From the NCBI RefSeq assembly GCF_000003815.2, contig NC_049987.1:10646714-10710713 (forward strand): DNA of 64,000 bases, in the 5' to 3' direction. The position numbers and the translations under genes were made by a program. Source of the stretch: Branchiostoma floridae. Its lineage: Eukaryota; Chordata; Leptocardii; Amphioxiformes; Branchiostomatidae. Positions within the stretch are counted from its first letter, which is position 1, and every line of letters starts with the position of its first letter. The notes beneath the pieces were generated by a model that worked only from the letters and a program-made list of their open reading frames with translations, was not told where the DNA came from and made no database searches. Of this stretch, positions 57,101 through 64,000 are shown piece after piece.

Positions 57101-59808
57101 ACGGTGGGTGGGGCCTCTCCTTGGTTCTGACATTGACATCTCCTTAACTTTTTCGTATTAACTTGTTTTAAGAAGAGATAAGAGACATGTAAATAATCTA
57201 TTTGGTGCTAAAATAGCTTCAGCTGTTCTTTTCACCAAATCTTTCCTTACAACACTACAAGTGACGGTATTTAACCCTTAGTCTTTTCCGTAATAACTAT
57301 AGTATTTAGCCAAAGTGGGAAAGAACGTACATGCTAATTAATGATCATCATTAATAACAACAGCAACGACATTCTTTTTAGAGAAAATAGTTTGGAAATG
57401 AAGAAATAAATCTGATGAAACATAGCTATTAGTGCTATGATAAATAAAGAACATGGATTCATTTTAGCTTCAATAAATTCAGGAATTTCAAATCATGATA
57501 TCCAACTATGATGTAGCAGTTTTAATCTTCTTCGCGTGTTGTACAGCGAACATACTCTGCTGTAATCAATCGATCTTCATGCAGTATTTACCGAGACGAT
57601 AGGTCATGTGAAGTAGAGCAGTCGCTCTCTGACATTCCCCGTAGCTGTATGTAACGAACAGAGTGGATAATTTCATCACACGCAATACTACGTCTCGTTA
57701 ACTCGATCTACAGGATTTTCAAGGTGACCGATTGTCGGAAAGTCGAGCAGATATATCAAAATCCCCTATAATAGTGACAGAATGAACCGGTATAATGCTC
57801 AATGCAAAGTTGTTCGTCCTTGATTCTTCCAGGTCAACCCAATTACGGTTCATTTACATAGATTATAGCAATTATCAACTTCCATCTAACCATGGATTAG
57901 TGCTATTTTAAACGCAAGCCCTTGTAACGAACTCTCCCCACAGAGACGCCTAGTTTGACTCCTTCTAAGCCCGTGCCGCCCCTGCCGAAGTATGCCAGGA
58001 AACCCGGCCACGGCACGAACGACTCCGGAGTGGAAGACCTGGAGCTGCAGGAGCTGGACGGGACTCTGAAGCCACGCCCACCGCCCAGGATGGGGAAAGA
58101 CTGGACAGCTATAGGTTTATCCTACCCACGTGAGTCATGATTGACAGAATTGTGTATCTATATAGCCGGTGTAACTGCCAAACGGGTTTAAAGTCACTAT
58201 GCACAGCTGGATATAAAATACTGAACAACCTTTCATATTTTGCCTACCCTTTGCTGAACTAGCTGTAAGCCAGCGTTGTTTTAAAGCTATATAATAAGGA
58301 TGAATTTTTCATCCTACTGTGACAATGAGTCACACTCTAAGATAGCACAAGAAGAACGGATTTCTGAGCATTTTAGATTATAACACATTCAGTGCCATCA
58401 CATTCTCTACATGCTATTTGCTACGCCATAGGCCTGAAATTTCAAGATGATATGCAAATGCGCGCTACCATCAAAAGTATTAACAGAAAGTGTTTATGTT
58501 TCAGGCCTGGCGCACTCCCACTCCAACACCCTGCCTCCGTACTCCACCGTGGAGCGGCACCGGCCGGAGGGGGAGGACATCCGGGAGGAGGACAGCAGTC
58601 GGGAGGGCTCCACGGACGGAACCACTGTCATGGTACGGCGGAGTTATACAACTCAATAATTAGCTAGAAAATCTAGGTACACAGCGGCATGTGAAAACCT
58701 TTACATTGTAGACATAGAAAAAAATATAACATAAGCCTAAACGCTAGAAATCCCACCGAACATTGTAAAAGCACATTTTTCTCTCATGTGCATAATACTC
58801 TAGTCTTTTATAAAGAAGATAAATCTCATATAATATTTGTTACATTGCGTTGTACCAATGTCCAAATATTGTGCAATATCGTTTATTTCATGTACGTTAC
58901 CCTGGGTTCCAATGAGTACATTGGTCTTGAGACAGCCGACGAGAACCTAGACTGTGTAGTCGGCTATTTTTTACGGGAATCAATTGTCTGTTTCTTAGAC
59001 AGACTCCTTAACATATTGTGCTCATTAGTTTCCATTGTTGTTTGACTTGTTCCTAATTGTTTCTTTCTTCCCGCATCGATATCTTATTTCAACACTCTGT
59101 AGTATCGACTGTACATTGTGGCAGGCTTCCAAAGTGACTCTGAGCTATGGCATTTGCTCAAGGCAGTTCAGGTTCCTTTGAACTTTAAAGTTATCAATTC
59201 ATCATGCCTCTACGATTTAGGATATGGTTTCAATTGACATATTGCATATGTTTTTACCTACGTTTGCAATAGTATAGATGTGAATTATTCATCGTGTAGA
59301 ATGTTTTGCCAAGAGCTATTTTAAACCTATCGTCAGGCCTTAAAGGCAGTTACAGTTGTGGCATCGAATAGTTAGGCAAGAGGACAAGAGATCGAAATGT
59401 CAATGGTTCAACTCCTGGCTGTTATAAACTTGGAAAGGCATTTCACACTCAACCTTGGTGTAAAATTGGGTACCTGACTTTGGTCTGGAATTCAAGTAAA
59501 AATATTGGCTCTGCCTCCAAATACCGTACCGTAGACATATTGGATAGATTCACTGCCAAAAAAAGGCGTCAAAAAAGGCTATGGGACTTCCTCTACATTT
59601 TGCCTTCGTCGAAAACGCTGTGGCATTTGTTATTTATCACCGCGTTGTTGTTGTTGTTGTTGTTGTTGTGTAGGTCCAGGTGGAACAGCCCCCACCGCCT
59701 CCCAGAGACAAGAAAAGACGGTGGAACCGACGGGCCGGGGACAGAACCCACCGCAACCAACACGAGGCCGAGAACGTCATGAACGAGACCCAGGCAGAGA
59801 GTTTATAA
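48177..59808 (+). CDS. KIRREL: KIRREL/NEPH-like adhesion protein: five Ig domains, TM, short Pro-rich tail
   Basis: Eleven exons join in frame: 48177-48240, 51340-51654, 52064-52369, 52884-53031, 53519-53634, 54530-54784, 56037-56348, 56978-57103, 57944-58129, 58505-58632 and 59674-59808, giving 696 residues. A signal peptide (1-22) is followed by five Ig domains at about 22-126, 127-228, 228-316, 316-401 and 401-505, each with its cysteine pair, core Trp and a D-x-G-x-Y-x-C-type turn. Ig1 (HRIVGDSSNGEYNLQISRL) and Ig5 (ADPAPSDVTWIWRK, NEGTSSILTIDHA) closely resemble KIRREL Ig1 and Ig5. One helix follows (IAIIISVSMVMVVLAVVSVV) with basic KRKEWICRRKRH. The about 150-residue tail has KPVPPLPKYARKPG, RPPPRMGKDW, LPPY and PPPPPRDKKRR, suited to SH3 and WW partners, and ends NETQAESL. 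Irre-module proteins mediate cell recognition at filtration and synaptic contacts. Most exon boundaries are phase 1. Confidence 0.9.
49033..49320. repeat. 81-83 bp minisatellite, about four units, in KIRREL-like intron 1
   Basis: Units contain CCTCCCAATGYTTTCTCC, GTTCTGTCTATCMTTGC and TTTTTGAAAGTATATGTGG. Unit starts at 49033, 49114, 49197 and 49280 give periods of 81, 83 and 83. The array is pyrimidine-rich on the plus strand. Confidence 0.85.
59645..59671 (+). repeat. (GTT)9 array forming the 3' splice-site tract of the last KIRREL-like exon
   Basis: Nine GTT units run directly into GTGTAG and exon 11 begins at 59674. The usual C/T-rich polypyrimidine tract is replaced by this G/T microsatellite. 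Confidence 0.85.
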
Positions 59809-62800
59809 ACGGGGGATACCATCTGACGAACCAATTATTCAGCATACGTCTCTTATTTTTGGTGATACTATACACACCATCCATGGAGCGCTCAAAGTAT
59901 CCCAATGTGTTTATGTTACGTTACTGAAGTTGCCATCAGATGTGGACGTAAATGCAGTACACATTTTGTCGTTTATGGGTCTCACTTGCAATGGAGTTTT
60001 TTTTGCCATCTTAATGCTGTAAAAAAACTTGCTCAAGTTATGTCAGGTCTATTTATGATTTACATTGAATACTTAACATGAACTCACACTTATGCAGTGT
60101 CAATGGTAAGTAGTTTACAAACCAGAGCGTCCTTATGCTTGTCCTCTATGTATCTCCAGACGAGATCATCAGTTCTTGACGTTAAACCTAAGAATACCGT
60201 GGTGATGTGTATCTGGTGAGTCGTGAGTGCTTACATATTGGATTTCCCCGACTCTACCGGATTGTAATATAGCTTCACGGCGCCCAGCGGAGCCGTTATC
60301 AGCCGCACAGTTCAAGCAGGCGCGGCCTTCTCTATTAAGATAAGAGCAACATGAAATCTTACGTGCTAATTCATTGCAACGGTACATTAAGTTTAACTAC
60401 ATACATCTGTAAATGCCGTAGCCAATAATACGAACGTGTTTAGCTATATTATAAAGAAAAAGCTGACACGATTGCGCTTGCCTTTACACAATGCTACTAA
60501 GATTATATCTTATACAATATCAACTGATTGAAACAGCAATGGACATATTCTTTCTGATGAGGCCACATCATTCTGATTTTATGTTTGACGCTCGCTGAAA
60601 ATTACAAAAATTATGCAAGAGTGTGGAATGAAAAAAAAACACTCTTTGATGAATTTTATGACAGAATGTTTACGAATCTATTCCTGACAATTACCACATA
60701 TTGACGTATTCAGATATTCATATTGTACAAAACTTCTTTCACCCGTTTATAAATGATATTAAGCACTTTTTTCCCACCAGCCGAAAAGACCCCGGATTCA
60801 TTGTTTTTGAGAGTTGAGCCAAATTGAAGAAGCGTACGGGTGGCATCCATAAAGTGATACTGATGTGGCCTAACTCCACAGCAAAAACTTTTAAAGAAAA
60901 CATCATGAAACCAAGTTTTGAGGACAATAATCATTTTGAAATTTTCTGTATTTTCTGTGCAGTAGCTATAGAATAGGCCTTTTTTTAGAATGCTGCAAAT
61001 GATTTCATATATGTATATATGCCAAATAGCCTGGATACCAGCCTTGTTCAGATTTGGCTCTTCAACAATCACTATATGCCACGTCGGCATGTAACAAATT
61101 GAGCATTGCTAGCCTAGCAAAGTAAGGCTGATATACAGGCATGTAACAAATTGAGCATTGCTAGCCTAGCAAAGTAAGGCTGATATACAGGCTAATTCCA
61201 GGACCAAAACGTTTTGTAAAAAAAAAAATAGCCGTAAAGAAAAATATTGAGATTGAACTGACAGCAAGCTTAAGATCTACTATTTAACAAATGTATCAAT
61301 GGAGCTTTCATCTTTCAGCCAATTGACGTAGAATTTACAAGTTTATAGTTTGTTCTGCATTTTCGATATGTACGAGTACTGCTTGATGTACATGAGCCCT
61401 ACCTACTATTGGGTGCTCGGATATGTTTGTTTCATGATATCGGCAAAACTATTTGTACGTATTCGACGTCAGGTAGTGTTATGAATACACCATATGTTAT
61501 ATGGAACGATATGCTGAAAGTAAATATCTTATTGAGATTGTGTGTAGGAAATAAAATTATCAGAACAATGCTGTATATACTACTTAAGCGGGCACAGCGT
61601 TAATCAAGGTAATGTGTAAGTTCTCATCTACACAAAGGCAGCAACCAAATAAACCTAAGGAACTTCCTGCTTTTTCTGACCCTTTTTTGATAACTGACGT
61701 TTTTTTTTTGTAAACAACCTTCACTGACTACGTACAACACATAAATCTTATAAATAGCTTGTAAAATGCTTCAATTAGGGTTCAATCAGTGTTCACATAG
61801 GTAGTGCGATCGTCGAACAATTAACCTCGGGCATTTTGGAGGACAAAAATGTACGTCTTCTGGAAAATTCTTGGTACACAGAATACTTTAGATCCATGTA
61901 GGTGGTTGGTTCTGTCACGGCCTGCTTGTAAATCCTACGGCATCCAAATGCACGGCGTTCGCCCAGCCTATGTGACCGCGCTTTCAGAATACCATCCTGC
62001 CTGGCTCCCTAAAATTGTCTCTCAACAAATAGCCCAGTTTTGAAGTTTGTATATAAAATTCCGAGATTACTTTGGACCATGCAAGTAACTCAGGGCGGTT
62101 TATCCCGTAGATAGAGATTTTACCGCTCAAATCACTGACATTTAAGTCCTGAAGACGTCCCTGGGTAGTCTTTAGAGGATTCGATAAAAATGAAGGATGT
62201 GGCGGCGCCGTTAAACCGTATAGCGTTACAGAGTCTTTTCAGGTTTGATGACATCAATTAATGGCGGGGCACCACTGAGGTGAAAGTCGTTCTTCAAGAA
62301 GATAGCGAGGTGTCAAAATACTTTTCTATGGACAGAAGAACGTACTATGCTATAACAGTTGGCGCGAGGCTTAGTTTACTCTTGCAGAATACAGGTCATA
62401 ACTTGTGTTACAGTTAGACACATCTGAGCTATCTTTCTTGTCTTAGTAGACAGTCATTTTTAGACTTTTATAGTTTTGTTTATGGCAAGAGTAGGCCCAT
62501 TATGAACCATATAACCAATAAAGAGAGAACAGTATTATGCTATCAAACAGGCGGGTCGTATTTTTCAACAAACTCAAATATGTATCAACATGTTTATTCT
62601 CGCATAAAATATGAGTTACTGAAATATACTACCCATAAAAACAAGACAGTGCAGCAAATGGGTTCTCAAGAAAGCCATGTTGTGTCGAGGTACAGTCGCA
62701 ATGGCCGCCAAAGCATTTCAAACGGGTAACATTTGGCACCGTTACGGAGAGAGGGTTACGTTTAATAAGGCTTGTAGTGTGTTGCTTATAGTCAACATTC

Positions 62801-64000
62801 AAGTCACCGCGTCCCTTACGAAGTTCTGTATGGCCCATTGACACTTGCCGCCTCCCAGACAGCGAGGCACCGCGGAATGGGATGGTGAGGCATTAACACA
62901 GTACACGGATGAAGTACTCACCTTGTTCTTTAGCAAAATTGCGTAATATATTCACACTTTATGGACAAATCAATTACAGGCTTCCACGCCATATTAGGCG
63001 CCGTGTTGTAGAAGGATTTTTACGTGCTTTCTTTGCATTCTTTTCCCCTTAAATATTTGAAACTGTAAATTAATACACACACGACGAGACTACCTGAAAT
63101 ATCAAAATACTACTAACGGTGTTTTCAACAATTGTCCTTTTTCTAAGTGCCTTTAGCATGGCTGTTCGCTCTGACGTGGCAAAGTTACATAGCGAATCTA
63201 ATAGAAGTCCGTGACTTAGTATCGGTATGGAATTATAATTACACAAAAGATATTAAGGACTATCGGCTGCATTTGTCCATGCTTCTTCTTCTTCTTCCTG
63301 GAATTTATGGAAAAGAAAGGAACTAAAGAGGAAACAATATTTATTTTAAACTGTAGCATTCTAACTTGTATTCTGAGGATGCCATGTATCTTTAAAATAA
63401 CGTTTTGGAACAAAAGATACTATCGCCACACTCAAGAATATATTCTGCGGTATATTCCATGGATTTCTTTAAAGTATTTATTGTTCAACGAAAGTTTCAA
63501 TGCAAGAAGTATCCCTCTCTCTCTCTCTCTTAAGTTTGCATGCACCACATAAACAGAGGTTTGACGGGTGACCAGTTACAGGCGGGTTGTCTTGTGCCGC
63601 TTCAGCGGGCCTGTGTGGTAAGACAAACAGACGTCACCTAGAGTTTCACGCAAGCATTGCAGCTGGCATGGCGTTGCTAGGCGTTAGGTCTTTGTCTCTT
63701 ACCATTCGGACGAGTAAATACAAATATGTAGGTTAGACTGTGCTTCGCAGCAGATGGCAAGAACGCAAGTCATGATAATCATTTGCAACTTCACGGGAAA
63801 GTTCTTAGGCTTAGACAATAACCTTTGTAGGAAAATTGTCTATTTTATTTGAAATTTGCATTGTAGGCTAATGAGATTCCCACTTCGAGTTGGATATAAA
63901 CTAGTTTTATAGTCAAACCTTAAGACTCTTTACAAAATCAATACTTTAAAATATTTTATATCCTTGAATATATTGCACCAGGATTCCTCTGTCAGTTTTA
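59809..64000. other. KIRREL-like 3' UTR and gene-free flank
   Basis: Candidate AATAAA signals occur at 61550 and 61648, so the 3' UTR could be long, but an earlier variant signal is possible. A TAGCCTG-type hairpin element lies at 61028-61194. From 61.7 kb to 64 kb I see no exon, RNA gene or strong repeat apart from a short (CT)n at about 63512-63530. Confidence 0.5.
61028..61194. mobile_element. TAGCCTG-terminus MITE with internal 52-bp tandem duplication
   Basis: The termini TAGCCTGGATACCAGCCTT and AAGGCTGATATACAGGCTA are inverted with mismatches. A 52-bp unit starting CATGTAACAAATTGAGCATT is present twice (from 61088 and from 61140), virtually identical, so the duplication is recent. Confidence 0.82.

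Noticed and set aside
60710-61090. 126-codon minus-strand open frame
   Set aside because: It runs into the TAGCCTG hairpin element, has AT-driven composition and no homology or splice context.

Overview
This window is metazoan nuclear DNA. Genes are split into many short exons with GT-AG introns, intergenic DNA is repeat-rich, and there are three 100-base N gaps. The gene content (CSTF2, SNAPC2, LSM10, a somatostatin-type GPCR, an mGluR-type ectodomain, a KIRREL-like adhesion protein) together with many short hairpin MITEs and tRNA-derived SINE pieces fits an invertebrate chordate. I think amphioxus (Branchiostoma) is most likely; this is inference, not proof. All coordinates were read by eye from splice signals and reading-frame continuity.

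Region by region. About 1-8,500 (minus) is CSTF2, the CstF-64 subunit, with eleven exons visible and its C-terminal exons beyond the left edge. About 8,500-10,000 is a TATA-less divergent promoter region with YY1-like and ZNF143-like sites plus a duplicated SINE. 10,023-14,215 (plus) is SNAPC2 in eight exons. 15,263-16,825 and 17,733-19,434 (plus) are a tandem pair of three-exon genes for secreted cysteine-rich proteins of the LVN1.2/ependymin-like type. The second copy has a 1.25-kb TTAA-flanked foldback element starting six bases after its stop codon. A third, gene-less copy of the duplicated upstream DNA lies near 21.5 kb. 22,292-25,304 (plus) is an unrecognised S/T-P-rich basic protein gene. 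27,127-28,500 (minus) is LSM10. 28.5-34.3 kb is mobile-element territory, with three copies of one dispersed repeat, a hairpin MITE with a clean 8-bp target duplication, and a TTAA element carrying a decayed LINE tail. 34,354-35,490 (minus) is an intronless somatostatin-receptor-like GPCR. 36.4-37.6 kb holds a deleted mariner and a second TIR element side by side. 38,093-43,466 (minus) is an eight-exon gene for the whole ectodomain of a metabotropic-glutamate-type receptor that stops before any membrane segment. 43.5-48.2 kb is intergenic. 48,177-59,808 (plus) is an eleven-exon KIRREL-like protein with five Ig domains, one membrane helix and a short proline-rich tail. From 59.8 kb to the end I see no further gene.

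Three genes act in RNA 3'-end or snRNA biology: CstF-64 in pre-mRNA 3' processing, SNAPC2 in snRNA promoter recognition, and LSM10 in the U7 snRNP for histone 3' processing. The other recognisable products are secreted or at the cell surface. The most unusual feature is the receptor ectodomain gene without a 7TM region.
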